From NCBI RefSeq assembly GCF_008326305.1, contig NZ_BIXY01000069.1, positions 1 to 38,379 on the forward strand: a stretch of 38,379 bases of DNA, in the 5' to 3' direction. The position numbers and the translations under genes were made by a program. Shown here piece by piece: positions 23,654 through 32,625 of this stretch; within the stretch, counting starts at the first letter, position 1; each line of letters starts with the position of its first letter. Origin of the DNA: Dictyobacter arantiisoli. GTDB taxonomy: Bacteria; Chloroflexota; Ktedonobacteria; Ktedonobacterales; Ktedonobacteraceae. The notes under the pieces are model-generated. The model was not told the origin of the DNA, did no database searches, and saw only the letters and a list, made by a program, of their open reading frames with translations.

Positions 23654-25384
23654 TTATTTTGAATCCACCTCCAGGATGTAGCAATAGATAGTATTGCCAC
23701 CGGTAATGGCATGTATCATCTTTGTCTGTGAAGGGAGTGGATAACCGCGTTGTACCAGATGTTTAGGCCAGACAAGATACTTATATTGCGTGAAGCTCTG
23801 ATCCTTTGGATGCGCCTCTTTTAACTGAAAAAGTTTAGACATATCTGTGTTGTAGTAAAACCAGTTGGCGGAAGAACTGTAACCATTGAGTGTGCCAGGC
23901 AAAGCAATCAGCCCCACGTTGCTATGCGTGTCATGATTGTCTGCAAGCCATTGGAGCGCTTCTCGATAACCAGGATAAGCAACTTGTAGGGTACTATTCT
24001 CGTTATTTTGGAAAAACTCGTTGGTATATCCTTCTGCAGCATAGACGGTGGTTAATCCATATAAATGGGGAACAATGGTGAGGAGTGCCAGGAGTATAAT
24101 TGGAAGAAGCACCGCTGGTTTGCTTGCTACACGTGCGTCTGGGGTTGACGAGGAGATAACGGCATTTGTCCCTTTATTGTGAATGAAACCCGCAATAAAG
24201 TGAATAATCATTGCCAGACCTGACACTCCTGCTACTGCAACAGGTGGAGCAAGCGGAAGGTGATAGTGAGTGCCCACAACAATATTGAGAAGGCTAAACA
24301 TGCCGAGAATGCTCAGCAGCCAGATGACGATATAAGCCAGGCGAGCAGCTTTATGGTAATCAATCCGGCTTTTGTTGAAATGAAAACGTATCAACTGCAC
24401 AATTTTGGCTACAACAAATATCGCTGCTGGTATGGTCAGAAATGCACTCATTTTCGTGAAGATGATATAGACAATAGACCAATGTGGTACATGGAGGTAA
24501 TACTGCCCAGCGATAAAAGTAGGATGTCCATTTGCTGAGTGACTCCATTCAAATGCAAAGCTATGAGAGAGGCGTGCTAGAGGATTAAGCCAGAGAGCAG
24601 GATCTACGATGAAAAAGGCGAGTGGAGCAATAATAATCGCGATAACCCACCACTTCCAGGGGAGTATCGGCCGTTCTTCAACCGGCATCATTGGACGTAG
24701 CAAGAAATAATAGTATGCGACAAAGAGGATTATACCAGGAACAACCAGCACAGCGGTATATTTACTGGCAGCCCCTAATCCAACGAGTAAAGCTACGATT
24801 GGAAAAAGCCAGGGCCGACGAATAGCATGCCAGAGCGTGAGGAAGGCGATCGTTATAAATGCGGTCATGGTCATATCGAGATACGCCAGCGCGCTGAAAT
24901 AGACGAGCCAGGGACTAAATGCCAGGCTCAATGCCGCGATAAGCGCGATTGTACGACCAAAGGGGGCTCTTCCAAGCCAATACACCGCAGCGACGAGCAG
25001 TGTTCCCATGAGAATACTGGGTATACGGCCCGCGAATAACTCACTAAAGAGATGTCCAAAGATGTTATTAAATGCAATTGATAATCCCATCAGGATTTTT
25101 GCAAGCGGTGGATGTTCGTAGTTGAATGTGTACCATTGGGATGAACTAATGTTAGCATGGGTAATGAGTGGCAAATAGACTTTGCCACCGAGGATATAGA
25201 CAACCTCATCAGTAACAACATCGAGCTGGCGAGCTAATAGAATGCGAGGAATAAGCGTGACAACAGCCAATCCAATCAGAAGAAAAAATTCAATGCTTGG
25301 TTTGTGTTGAATTGGTGTAGACGTTGATGCTGGCAAAGATTGAGGTGAATTATCTCCAGTTGTATGTTCTAGCCTGGTGTGCAT
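23654..25384 (-). CDS. PMT/ArnT-type (GT39/GT83-like) membrane glycosyltransferase
   Basis: This is a dolichyl- or polyprenyl-phosphate-sugar glycosyltransferase of the GT-C class, 576 aa. The first outer loop carries the acidic motif VVTDEVVYILGGKVYLP (about 56-72) and FNYEHPPLAKILMG (about 85-98), as in PMT_2/ArnT enzymes. About eleven spans follow. A soluble C-terminal region of about 115 residues (from GYTNEFFQNNEN) may be a periplasmic-type acceptor domain. ATG 25384 is chosen because GGGGGA precedes it; GTG 25423 has no ribosome site. It is first in the operon with the two PIG-V-like genes, so the three probably extend one glycan or glycolipid. Confidence 0.87.
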   Translation of the reverse strand: MHTRLEHTTGDNSPQSLPASTSTPIQHKPSIEFFLLIGLAVVTLIPRILLARQLDVVTDEVVYILGGKVYLPLITHANISSSQWYTFNYEHPPLAKILMGLSIAFNNIFGHLFSELFAGRIPSILMGTLLVAAVYWLGRAPFGRTIALIAALSLAFSPWLVYFSALAYLDMTMTAFITIAFLTLWHAIRRPWLFPIVALLVGLGAASKYTAVLVVPGIILFVAYYYFLLRPMMPVEERPILPWKWWVIAIIIAPLAFFIVDPALWLNPLARLSHSFAFEWSHSANGHPTFIAGQYYLHVPHWSIVYIIFTKMSAFLTIPAAIFVVAKIVQLIRFHFNKSRIDYHKAARLAYIVIWLLSILGMFSLLNIVVGTHYHLPLAPPVAVAGVSGLAMIIHFIAGFIHNKGTNAVISSSTPDARVASKPAVLLPIILLALLTIVPHLYGLTTVYAAEGYTNEFFQNNENSTLQVAYPGYREALQWLADNHDTHSNVGLIALPGTLNGYSSSANWFYYNTDMSKLFQLKEAHPKDQSFTQYKYLVWPKHLVQRGYPLPSQTKMIHAITGGNTIYCYILEVDSK

Positions 25385-25540
25385 ATTTCCCCCAGTTACT
25401 GTGGTAAGAGTATAAGCAGGCACTTATAGGTATGTAAAAAGTAGATATAAGTTCCTTGTTAATCGCGGGCTAGTATATCATACTCATGGGAAGAGCGTCG
25501 AGCAGGCTAGTACCACAGCATTGATGAGAAGAAAAAGGCA

Positions 25541-25569
25541 CAAAAAAAGGGAACCCACCCCAGGTTCCC
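25541..25569 (-). terminator. Rho-independent terminator of the sigma factor gene
   Basis: GGGAACC (25549-25555) pairs with GGTTCCC (25563-25569), loop CACCCCA. On the minus strand the stem is followed by TTTTTTTG. It lies 15 nt after the sigma gene stop codon. Confidence 0.85.
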
Positions 25570-25584
25570 AATTGTTTGTTTGGA

Positions 25585-26694
25585 TCAGACACATTCTCGG
25601 AGAGAAATGCTTGCGCTCATTCCTCGTAGTTTCATCAGCGCGACAACTTCGAGCTGGCGTACGCGCTCTCTTGAAATGCCGAGCTCTTTACCGACTTCTA
25701 GCAATGTGCGGCTGCGTCCATCGCCGATCCCATAGCGAAGCGTGATCACTGCACGTTCACGTGGTGTCAAAAACGCGAGGGCACGGTGCAATTCTTCTCC
25801 TAAGAGATGTTGCGATGCTGTATCGGCGGGTGCTGGAGTGGTGCTATCTTCTAGCGTATCGGCCAGAGAATAACGAGCCTCTTCATCCACAGGTGCATCC
25901 AGGGAAACGGGCTGTTCAACAACGCTCAGCAGATCTACAACCTCATTGACATCAATGTTGCAGGCAGCTGCAATCTCTTCTGGAAGTGGGTCTAATCCAT
26001 TCTCTTGTGAAAGTTGAGCTGCGATACGGCGTACTTTACGCAGGCGCGTAGCGACGTGTTCAGGGAGATGAATCATACGAGATTGCTCACCGGCAGCACG
26101 ACTGACTGCCTGTCGAATCCACCAGGTTGCATAAGTCCCAAAGTGGCAACCGCGCTGATAGTCAAACTTCTCGGCTGCACGCATCAGCCCCATATTTCCT
26201 TCTTGAATCAAGTCTATAAGCGGAACGCCAGTGCTGATGTAGCGCCTTGCGATAGCTATAACGAGGCGAAGATTTGATTCGATAAGAATACGTCGCGCCA
26301 TATCATCACCGGCAGCCGCACGGCGGGCCAGATTGATTTCTTCTTCGTGGGTAATCAGACCATGACGACGAATATCGCGTAGATAGCTCTGGAAAGCATC
26401 TTCAGACCCTGAAGCATTTTTTGTTCCAGTGATACCTCCCTCACGGCGGCGGGGAGTGGTTTCTTCCAGTATATCTGTACTACTTTCTGCATCATCTTCG
26501 AGTAGCGTATTCGTATCCTCATCCAGAGTAATTTCAATATCTACGAGTGGCTCTGTGACCCGTGTAGTGACGGTTGAAAGCAAGGTATCCTCGAAATTGA
26601 TATTAAGCTTGGATGGGAGCGGTTGGGTATGCCGTTCTCTCGTTGTGGTGCGCATGGTCCTTGGGTCTTCTCTGACAGGATTAACAATTGCCAT
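25585..26694 (-). CDS. sigA: RNA polymerase sigma-70 factor, RpoD/SigA group
   Basis: This is a primary-type or group 2 sigma factor. Region 1.2 is DAFQSYLRDIRRHGLITHEEEINLARR. Region 2 is RILIESNLRLVIAIARRYISTGVPLIDLIQEGNMGLMRAAEKFDYQRGCHFGTYATWWIRQAVSRA, covering core binding and -10 recognition. Region 3 contains HLPEHVATRLRKVRR, and region 4 ends with LTPRERAVITLRYGIGDG and a helix-turn-helix (LLEVGKELGISRERVRQLE). The N-terminal 90 residues are acidic and do not resemble the long region 1.1. At 369 aa it fits a compact SigA, or one of several group 2 factors; the symbol is a best guess. ATG 26694 has GGGAG upstream. A terminator follows at 25541-25569. Confidence 0.9.
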   Translation of the reverse strand: MAIVNPVREDPRTMRTTTRERHTQPLPSKLNINFEDTLLSTVTTRVTEPLVDIEITLDEDTNTLLEDDAESSTDILEETTPRRREGGITGTKNASGSEDAFQSYLRDIRRHGLITHEEEINLARRAAAGDDMARRILIESNLRLVIAIARRYISTGVPLIDLIQEGNMGLMRAAEKFDYQRGCHFGTYATWWIRQAVSRAAGEQSRMIHLPEHVATRLRKVRRIAAQLSQENGLDPLPEEIAAACNIDVNEVVDLLSVVEQPVSLDAPVDEEARYSLADTLEDSTTPAPADTASQHLLGEELHRALAFLTPRERAVITLRYGIGDGRSRTLLEVGKELGISRERVRQLEVVALMKLRGMSASISLRECV

Positions 26695-26777
26695 AATTCC
26701 ACGCTCCCTTCAGGAAACTCACCGACAAAATCAGCGTCGGACCCGTATTGCCTTGTGGGTAGCGCCCTCACAGGCAG

Positions 26778-26786
26778 AGTATAACA
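26778..26786 (-). promoter_or_regulatory. candidate extended -10 promoter of the sigma factor gene
   Basis: The minus strand reads TGTTATACT here, matching the extended -10 form TGnTATAAT at five of six core positions. No good -35 is seen at 17-19 nt. It would give a leader of about 75 nt. Confidence 0.4.
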
Positions 26787-26883
26787 CATGTAAAAGGGAT
26801 GTCTCGAATGTGTTGTGATTACGTGTCCATATTTCCATACTATGTTTAGCCTATATTTTATAGAATCTGGATATGAAGTCACA

Positions 26884-26938
26884 TCAGGTGATCACCTGAA
26901 ATACAATCAGGTTATAACTGTATATTCTCTTTACCTGA
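26884..26938. promoter_or_regulatory. TCAGGT/ACCTGA palindrome cluster, candidate operator
   Basis: TCAGGTGATCACCTGA (26884-26899) is a perfect 16-bp palindrome. Two more half-sites follow: TCAGGT at 26907-26912 and ACCTGA at 26933-26938. Four matching half-sites in 55 bp is unlikely by chance and looks like a regulator binding array about 190 nt upstream of the sigma factor start. The cognate regulator is unknown. The remaining gene-free bases (26695-27232) hold the repeat at 27071-27192 and two plus-strand TTGACA boxes (26994, 27036) with poor -10 partners. Confidence 0.45.
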
Positions 26939-27070
26939 CAAGAAGATTTCGCTTAATGTGAGAAATTTCGTTTGAAAGTTTTGCTGTCCGAGCTTGACAT
27001 TTTTATGGATGGGTTTTGTATGAAAACACTTGTTGTTGACAGGCTGCTGATAAAAGAATAGAAGGTCTAT

Positions 27071-27192
27071 CATGAGTTTTCGCACCTACGGTGCTCAAAC
27101 ATCTTTTTATTGTGTGATGTCGGAAAAGTTCGAAGAACTTTTCCGACATCACACAATAAAAAGGGCGCAGGCGCGCATGCACCTGCCAGCAG
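27071..27192 (-). repeat. three-hairpin repeat, copy 1
   Basis: Read on the minus strand it starts CTGCTGGCAGGTGCATGC, whose CAGGTGC/GCGCCTG stem closes an ATGC loop. A central perfect 28-bp hairpin follows (27104-27131 paired with 27135-27162, loop TTC on this strand), then the mini-hairpin GCACC-GTA-GGTGC and GAAAACTC. Copy 2 lies at 35711-35835 on the plus strand with nearly identical flanks. This copy begins 40 nt behind the stop codon (27233) of the DUF2171-like gene, in the same orientation as that gene. Confidence 0.8.
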
Positions 27193-27232
27193 ATGAGCAG
27201 TAAGATCCCACTACCTGGTGAATAGTACTGAA

Positions 27233-27568
27233 TCAGGCCTGGTTAGGATCTTCTTCATCAAATGGATCATGAACACCATGCCCGCGGTCATAGAAAAGCT
27301 GGGTTGGATCATCTAAATGATCTTCATAATCTGGCCGCTTCTGCCATTCTTTTTCTTGAGATTCTTTAGCTGTCAATTGTAGATGAATAGAATCGCCCTC
27401 TATTTGTTGAATGGCTTTATAAGGAATATAGCTATCTTTTGCGAAAAGAAATCCCTTTTTTACCATGAATGAATCTTCGTAGATGTCCTCTACATGCCCA
27501 ATTTTTTGGTTATCAGAAGAATAAACAATCATGTGTTTATGTAAATTCTTTTGGGTCCACGTTCCCAT
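27233..27568 (-). CDS. DUF2171/PRC-barrel-like small protein
   Basis: The product is a soluble acidic protein of 111 aa. Residues 1-68 form a beta-rich module (MIVYSSDNQKIGHVEDIYEDSFMVKKG, DSYIPYKAIQQIEGDSIHLQLT) like DUF2171 or PRC-barrel domains, whose characteristic element is a D/NxxKIGxV strand. The tail is rich in Asp, Glu, His and Pro (YEDHLDDPTQLFYDRGHGVHDPFDEEDP). Such proteins are common in Chloroflexota and related groups and often stress-linked, but no activity is known. ATG 27568 follows AGAGGA; the frame extends to 27613 without a ribosome site. The three-hairpin repeat sits behind its stop. Confidence 0.82.
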   Translation of the reverse strand: MGTWTQKNLHKHMIVYSSDNQKIGHVEDIYEDSFMVKKGFLFAKDSYIPYKAIQQIEGDSIHLQLTAKESQEKEWQKRPDYEDHLDDPTQLFYDRGHGVHDPFDEEDPNQA

Positions 27569-27846
27569 AAATATCCTCTTTCTTTGTCGTATAAGATATC
27601 TATTCGTAGTCACGACTGATTTTACGGAAAAGTTTCATATTCTTGAGTTCTTTCTTTCTTTGTTGCCTCTCAATCCTTTTTTTGTCTAGAGATAGAGGTC
27701 ATAGGAGCTCATGCATATATCTATATGAGCAAAATATCCAAAAAATAGGAGGTATGAAATATTGGTCTAAAAAACTTTCCTATTACGTGGCCTCGAGAAG
27801 TATATAAATACATAGAGAGATGAAATTATATACCGGGGAGGTTAGG

Positions 27847-29301
27847 ATGGTTGCATTTAAATCTACTCCATACTGCGATAATCCATTGATGCAAAAATCT
27901 ATATTGTCTGCCTGGCACTGGCGTTCTATTCTTATCGTTGGTGATACCTTTCTTGTGCTATTTACCATTCTCTATACTTTACTATTATCTGATCAAGGTC
28001 AGGAAATTGTACCAATTGTGGCTAACGCACTCCCAGGGAGTGCGTCCGTTTTGCTGTGGTGGTTTGTTGTAGGCGTACTGGCATGGGTGGTTGGCGTACA
28101 TATTGCTAATCCATATGATCGGATGTATCTATTGAATTTTTGTCGTGGTGTATTGTCAGGATATTGTGCAATATGGGGAATGCTCTGTACCTGGGGCGCT
28201 TTTTTGCTGACATATTCACAGGGCAATCTCTTGCTTTGTTTGCATATCATTTTGAATTATGCTTTGGTCATCTTATTATCATTCGGGTTTTGGCGCATGT
28301 GTTTTGCTTATTGCCAGAATCTTTTTCTTTTTCGACCACGAACTATTATCATTGGCACCAATCAAATGACCGATATCCTCATTAATGAGTTGTGTTGGGC
28401 GGGAAAGCCAGCCCCGTTGTTGCTTGGTTATGTCAGTGAACAGGCAACAGATAATCAGTCGATGTTATCTTGCCCTTACTTAGGAGGACAGGATGCATTA
28501 TGTTCTATGATCCAGCATGGTTGTGTGGATATGTTGATTGTAGCAACTGACAATCCTTTTGAGTCGCTAGTTTCTCAAGATATATTACATGCAACGCCGC
28601 ATGAGATTTATATCTTTTCGCTGGCTGAATTATATGAATTGTCTATGGGGAAAGTTGCCTCAATCCATGCTGAAAATACGTGGCCAATAGTCTTGACTTT
28701 CTATACGCAACTGTCTTTAGGATATCGTTGCTGGCATTGGTTATTGGATATGTGTTTTGCTTTGCTTGGTAGCTGCCTCCTCATTCTTGTTCTGCCTATG
28801 ATTGCTACTTTGATTTGTCTGGACTCGCCCGGCCCCATTTTCTACTGGCAAGAGCGCGTAGGTCATCGTGGTCGTTTGTTTCGTATCCTGAAGTTTCGTT
28901 CAATGCGCGTAGATGCCGAGCAATGTGGCGCGAGTTGGGCTACGCCAATGGACCTTCGTGTGACGCGAGTTGGGCGAATTTTACGCGCTCTCCATCTTGA
29001 TGAACTACCTCAGGTTATCAATATCCTTCGTGGTGAAATGAGCTTGATCGGTCCACGCCCAGAACGTCTGTCATTTGTTCTTCCATTAGAACAGGCACTA
29101 CCGTTATTTCAATATCGCTTAGCTATCAAGCCAGGTTTAACAGGCTGGGCACAAGTGAAGGCTCCTTATGCCAGTAGCCTCCCTGAGTCTGCCATTAAGC
29201 TGCAACATGATCTTTACTATATTAAGCATCAATCATTTACGCTGGATATATGTATATTGTTTAAAACAATTATCGAAATATTCTGGTGCTCTGGTCGTTA
29301 A
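27847..29301 (+). CDS. polyprenyl-phosphate sugar-1-phosphate transferase (WcaJ/WbaP type)
   Basis: This initiates exopolysaccharide repeat-unit synthesis by moving a hexose-1-phosphate onto undecaprenyl phosphate. Four N-terminal spans (about 22-160) lead to a cytoplasmic Rossmann-like region with RTIIIGTNQMTDILINEL. A re-entrant hydrophobic segment (about 300-325) then precedes the catalytic domain: SPGPIFYWQERVGHRGRLFRILKFRSM, RVTRVGRILRALHLDELPQVINILRGEMSLIGPRPE and YRLAIKPGLTGWAQV. The D-E and P-R-P-E catalytic motifs are intact. ATG 27847 has GGGGAGG five bases upstream, better than ATG 27820. It is first of a five-gene plus-strand cluster. Glucose and galactose cannot be told apart. 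Confidence 0.93.
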   Translation: MVAFKSTPYCDNPLMQKSILSAWHWRSILIVGDTFLVLFTILYTLLLSDQGQEIVPIVANALPGSASVLLWWFVVGVLAWVVGVHIANPYDRMYLLNFCRGVLSGYCAIWGMLCTWGAFLLTYSQGNLLLCLHIILNYALVILLSFGFWRMCFAYCQNLFLFRPRTIIIGTNQMTDILINELCWAGKPAPLLLGYVSEQATDNQSMLSCPYLGGQDALCSMIQHGCVDMLIVATDNPFESLVSQDILHATPHEIYIFSLAELYELSMGKVASIHAENTWPIVLTFYTQLSLGYRCWHWLLDMCFALLGSCLLILVLPMIATLICLDSPGPIFYWQERVGHRGRLFRILKFRSMRVDAEQCGASWATPMDLRVTRVGRILRALHLDELPQVINILRGEMSLIGPRPERLSFVLPLEQALPLFQYRLAIKPGLTGWAQVKAPYASSLPESAIKLQHDLYYIKHQSFTLDICILFKTIIEIFWCSGR

Positions 29302-29337
29302 GGTTTGTTTTTGCTTCTATTATTGGTAGGGAGGTGT

Positions 29338-31050
29338 ATGGTGTCTTTTGAGCAGTTCTGGGCTATTCTGTGTAAGCGTTGGTCTTTACTACTTATCTGT
29401 ACCTTTTTGGTATGTGCTGGTGCATTCGCGAGCAGTTTACTGATGACCCCGGTCTATCGATCCAGTGTGATTGTACAAGTGGTTGTGCATGCTGGTGTTG
29501 ACCAGAGCGATATTAATGCACTATTAGCAAGTAACCAACTTGTACAAACAGAAGCACAATTAGCGACAAGCGATCCCATTTTGTTAGAAGTAACCAAGCA
29601 TCATCCTGCATTGACGATGGCGCAACTGCGTATGATGGTTTCATCTGAAACCAGAATCAATACTCAGTTGTTTGTTTTGAATGTGCAGTCAACAAACGCA
29701 AAGGAGGCTGCTGATCTGGCTAATGAGATTGCTGGAGTGTTTATTCAGCAACAGGAGCAATCTCATCAAAAGGAAAACCAGAAACAAGAGCAAGAACTAC
29801 AACAAAAGATATCAGGCATTAGTCACCAGATAGAAAAGATCAAGCTTCAGTTGATGCATGGGGTCCAGGCGACCGAAAAGGATAACCTGGAAAATCAATT
29901 GATAATGCTGCAGCAGCATAATAGCCAATGGCAGTCAGCATTATCACAGTTAGATGTTACTCAAACCCAGAGTAGTGATTTCTTATTGATTGTTCAGGCT
30001 GCTCAACCGGCTACGGAACCAATACAGCCAGATATCTGGTTGAATACAGGGGGAGGATTGGGTGTTGGCTGTTTATTGGGATGCCTGCTGATTATCATCG
30101 TGGATTATTTGGATCAGCGTGTGCGTAATATTAATGATATTCAACGTCTTGTTGATTGGCCTCTGCTTGCCATGATCTGGGATATAGCGGAACAAAAGCA
30201 CCATCCCCAATCTTCCGATGTCAATGGAGAAGCATATCGTAGTTTACGAACGAGTGTTACTTTTGTTGCTAATACTTCTCAGTTGCGCACGTTTCTGGTT
30301 ACAAGCGCCTTCCAGGATGAAGGAAAGAGCACAATTGCTGCAAACCTCGCCATATATATGGCAATGGCAGGAAAGAATACTTTGTTGATTGATGCGGATC
30401 TGCGTAGCCCGGTCTTGCACGAAAAATTTGGCCTGGAAGCCGATAAGCCAGGATTTAGTAATGCTCTTTTAGCATGTACCATGTTTGCAAATCGGGCATC
30501 TTTACCGCATGCACATCCTATAAACTTAGTCCCCCCTATCATTTCTCTTAATCCTTTCATACATACGGTAAACATTCCAAATTTGCGCGTCATGCCATCG
30601 GGGCCATTGCCTCCCAATCCATCTGAGTTACTGGCTTCTAAGGCAATGCAGCGTTTCCTGCAACTTTTGGATCATTATGGAGCGGAAATCATTGTTTTTG
30701 ATTCCACGCCCCTTCTTGGCCTCTCAGAGGCTACGACTCTGGCTCATAAGATAGATGGAACCATTGTCGTAATCGATACGAAGCAGATTCATCAGGCTCA
30801 ATTGCGTCAGGCTCATACTATTCTTACGCAAGCCAATGCACACGTAATCGGGTGCGTTTTGAATAAACAAAAAATTGGTCGTTCTGCTGCACATTCCTCT
30901 TACTATACTACTTATCATCATTCCAATGAGCAGACTTATACGCGTGACAATGAACAGAGCGAGGAGGTAAGTCATATTCCTCTATTAAATCAATCTTCAA
31001 CTCTTGATGCGCAATCTGAAATGCAAACGCCGACAATTCCATTGCAATAG
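29338..31050 (+). CDS. Wzz chain-length regulator fused to a BY-type tyrosine kinase
   Basis: This controls polysaccharide chain length and export. The N-terminal Wzz part (1-256) has two spans (about 17-36 and 236-256) with a glutamine-rich coiled coil between them (about 136-205). The C-terminal bacterial tyrosine kinase carries Walker A SAFQDEGKSTIAANLA (323-338), A' LLIDADLRSPVL (349-360) and Walker B IIVFDSTPLL (451-460). A tyrosine cluster near the C-terminus (SYYTTYHH, EQTYTR) is a likely autophosphorylation site. One-protein fusion is the Gram-negative-style arrangement (Wzc). ATG 29338 or GTG 29341 follows GGGAGG. An upstream TTG (29305) is unsupported. Confidence 0.92.
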   Translation: MVSFEQFWAILCKRWSLLLICTFLVCAGAFASSLLMTPVYRSSVIVQVVVHAGVDQSDINALLASNQLVQTEAQLATSDPILLEVTKHHPALTMAQLRMMVSSETRINTQLFVLNVQSTNAKEAADLANEIAGVFIQQQEQSHQKENQKQEQELQQKISGISHQIEKIKLQLMHGVQATEKDNLENQLIMLQQHNSQWQSALSQLDVTQTQSSDFLLIVQAAQPATEPIQPDIWLNTGGGLGVGCLLGCLLIIIVDYLDQRVRNINDIQRLVDWPLLAMIWDIAEQKHHPQSSDVNGEAYRSLRTSVTFVANTSQLRTFLVTSAFQDEGKSTIAANLAIYMAMAGKNTLLIDADLRSPVLHEKFGLEADKPGFSNALLACTMFANRASLPHAHPINLVPPIISLNPFIHTVNIPNLRVMPSGPLPPNPSELLASKAMQRFLQLLDHYGAEIIVFDSTPLLGLSEATTLAHKIDGTIVVIDTKQIHQAQLRQAHTILTQANAHVIGCVLNKQKIGRSAAHSSYYTTYHHSNEQTYTRDNEQSEEVSHIPLLNQSSTLDAQSEMQTPTIPLQ

Positions 31051-31135
31051 ATCATTAGCGTAGAGCGTTATCTGTTGTTCTATAAGTGGAAGCTGCCAGA
31101 AATTGGTAAAGAACATAAGGAATAGTGAAATAAGG

Positions 31136-32617
31136 ATGGTAGGTGGAATAGTGTTCAATAGATGGGGCAGAAACTTTTTGGTTACACAAATGAAGATCCA
31201 TGTTAGATATTGCTGCAGGGAATGGCATATTGGACTATGGGGGATGATTTGTGGGACGTTTTTATTCGGTGGAATATTGACTTGGTTGGGCCTATATGCA
31301 TTTATGGCTGCCGTTATGGCACTTGTATTCACAATTCTTGTCATTTTACGTTTAGATATTCTTACGGCAATGATCGTTGTTGTGATTCATCTGTATGCTG
31401 ATTGGTATCTGGGATTGCATTTGATCGCTCCTCTCCTCGCAATTATGTTACTGATTGCCTATTATCTTACCCGTTCTACGCGCCATCCCTGGGTTCAATT
31501 GCGCTGTTTCTGGCTCTGGGGGCTCTTTTTAGGGTTCACCATTTATCCTGCAATTCGAGGAGGTCTTGTCATGACATACGATGCTGCCTCCTTTTATCCT
31601 AGCGATATTATGGGTGCACTACTTATGTATTGGATTGGATCGTTAATTGTGTATGATAAATGGCGCTTACGATTCTTCTTTTTCCTGTTTAGTTGCCTGG
31701 CTTCCTTACTGGCGTTGCATACGTTGTATCAAAACTTTACTGGGACTATCCTTTTTGCCTCGTCAAAAGTGGCTGTTTTTTTGTCGCAATCTGATGTTGC
31801 CTATTATCAGATGTCTGGCACCAATGTTCAACGTACTGGCTCGTTCTTTATCGATCCAAATTGGAATGGGGCCTTTTTAGCCATGGCTTTCTTTTTACCA
31901 ACAGGTCTGTTTATCTCAGAAACCAACTGTTGGCGAAAACTCTGTGCTCTTCTAATGATGACGGTTATCTTATTGGCTTTGATGTGTACATATAGCACGG
32001 GAGCCTGGGTAGCTTTTCTCTTTGGGATAGGTGTTTTGTGTCTCTTTTCTGGCAAGATGTTGTATTGTATTGCACTCCCGATAGCTTCCTTCTGTGTTGC
32101 CGTATTGCTGGCAACGTTGTTCCCGTCCCAGATTGCATTGCAAATGCGACACATCAGTGCGAACAATGAGCTTTCACTACGCATTGCAACCTGGCAGACA
32201 GCATTGCGAGTGATACGAGCCCACCCCTGGGATGGAGTTGGACTAGGCCACCAGATATATCTGATTCAGTCCAATATTTATCGTGTGCCAGCGCAATTTG
32301 TCATGCTTTCGCATCCTCACGATTCTTATCTTGAATGGGCCGCAATGGCCGGAATACCTGTGGCTGGTATATTCATTTCCTTGCTGATTGCCACTCTGTG
32401 GCTGGCTTATCGCAACTGGCGTTGTTTCCGTGGTGCTTCAAGAACTTTAATTGGTTCTGGAATCGCGGCGATGGTTACATTGAGCATCAATAGCATCAGC
32501 ATTAATGGTTGGACACATTTCGCTCTGGCTATGATGGCATGGCTAATTCTCGGGGCAATCTCATCGCCATTACTTTGTACAAAAGATGGTAGCACGGACA
32601 CACAGGAAAGCGAGTAA
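31136..32617 (+). CDS. O-antigen polymerase/ligase-like membrane protein (Wzy/WaaL)
   Basis: This probably polymerises lipid-linked repeat units outside the membrane. The product is a polytopic protein of 493 aa with about twelve spans. The Wzy_C-type signature near the C-terminus is LSHPHDSYLEWAAMAGIPVAGIFISLL, preceded by LSLRIATWQTALRVIRAHPWDGVGLG, the usual W-G-x-G order. The long outer loop before the signature (about 310-370) fits the family. ATG 31136 is used. GTG 31151 with AGGTGG four bases upstream is a good alternative, and the TTG at 31103 is unlikely. Its place between wzz and wzx genes supports a Wzy role over a ligase role. Confidence 0.87.
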   Translation: MVGGIVFNRWGRNFLVTQMKIHVRYCCREWHIGLWGMICGTFLFGGILTWLGLYAFMAAVMALVFTILVILRLDILTAMIVVVIHLYADWYLGLHLIAPLLAIMLLIAYYLTRSTRHPWVQLRCFWLWGLFLGFTIYPAIRGGLVMTYDAASFYPSDIMGALLMYWIGSLIVYDKWRLRFFFFLFSCLASLLALHTLYQNFTGTILFASSKVAVFLSQSDVAYYQMSGTNVQRTGSFFIDPNWNGAFLAMAFFLPTGLFISETNCWRKLCALLMMTVILLALMCTYSTGAWVAFLFGIGVLCLFSGKMLYCIALPIASFCVAVLLATLFPSQIALQMRHISANNELSLRIATWQTALRVIRAHPWDGVGLGHQIYLIQSNIYRVPAQFVMLSHPHDSYLEWAAMAGIPVAGIFISLLIATLWLAYRNWRCFRGASRTLIGSGIAAMVTLSINSISINGWTHFALAMMAWLILGAISSPLLCTKDGSTDTQESE

Positions 32618-32625
32618 GTGAAGCC

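Noticed and set aside
26994-27070. Two TTGACA boxes on the plus strand that could drive a small RNA ending in the 27104 hairpin
   Set aside because: The -10 partners are poor (TTGTAT, TAGAAG) and no terminator U-run follows the hairpin. There is not enough to call an RNA gene.
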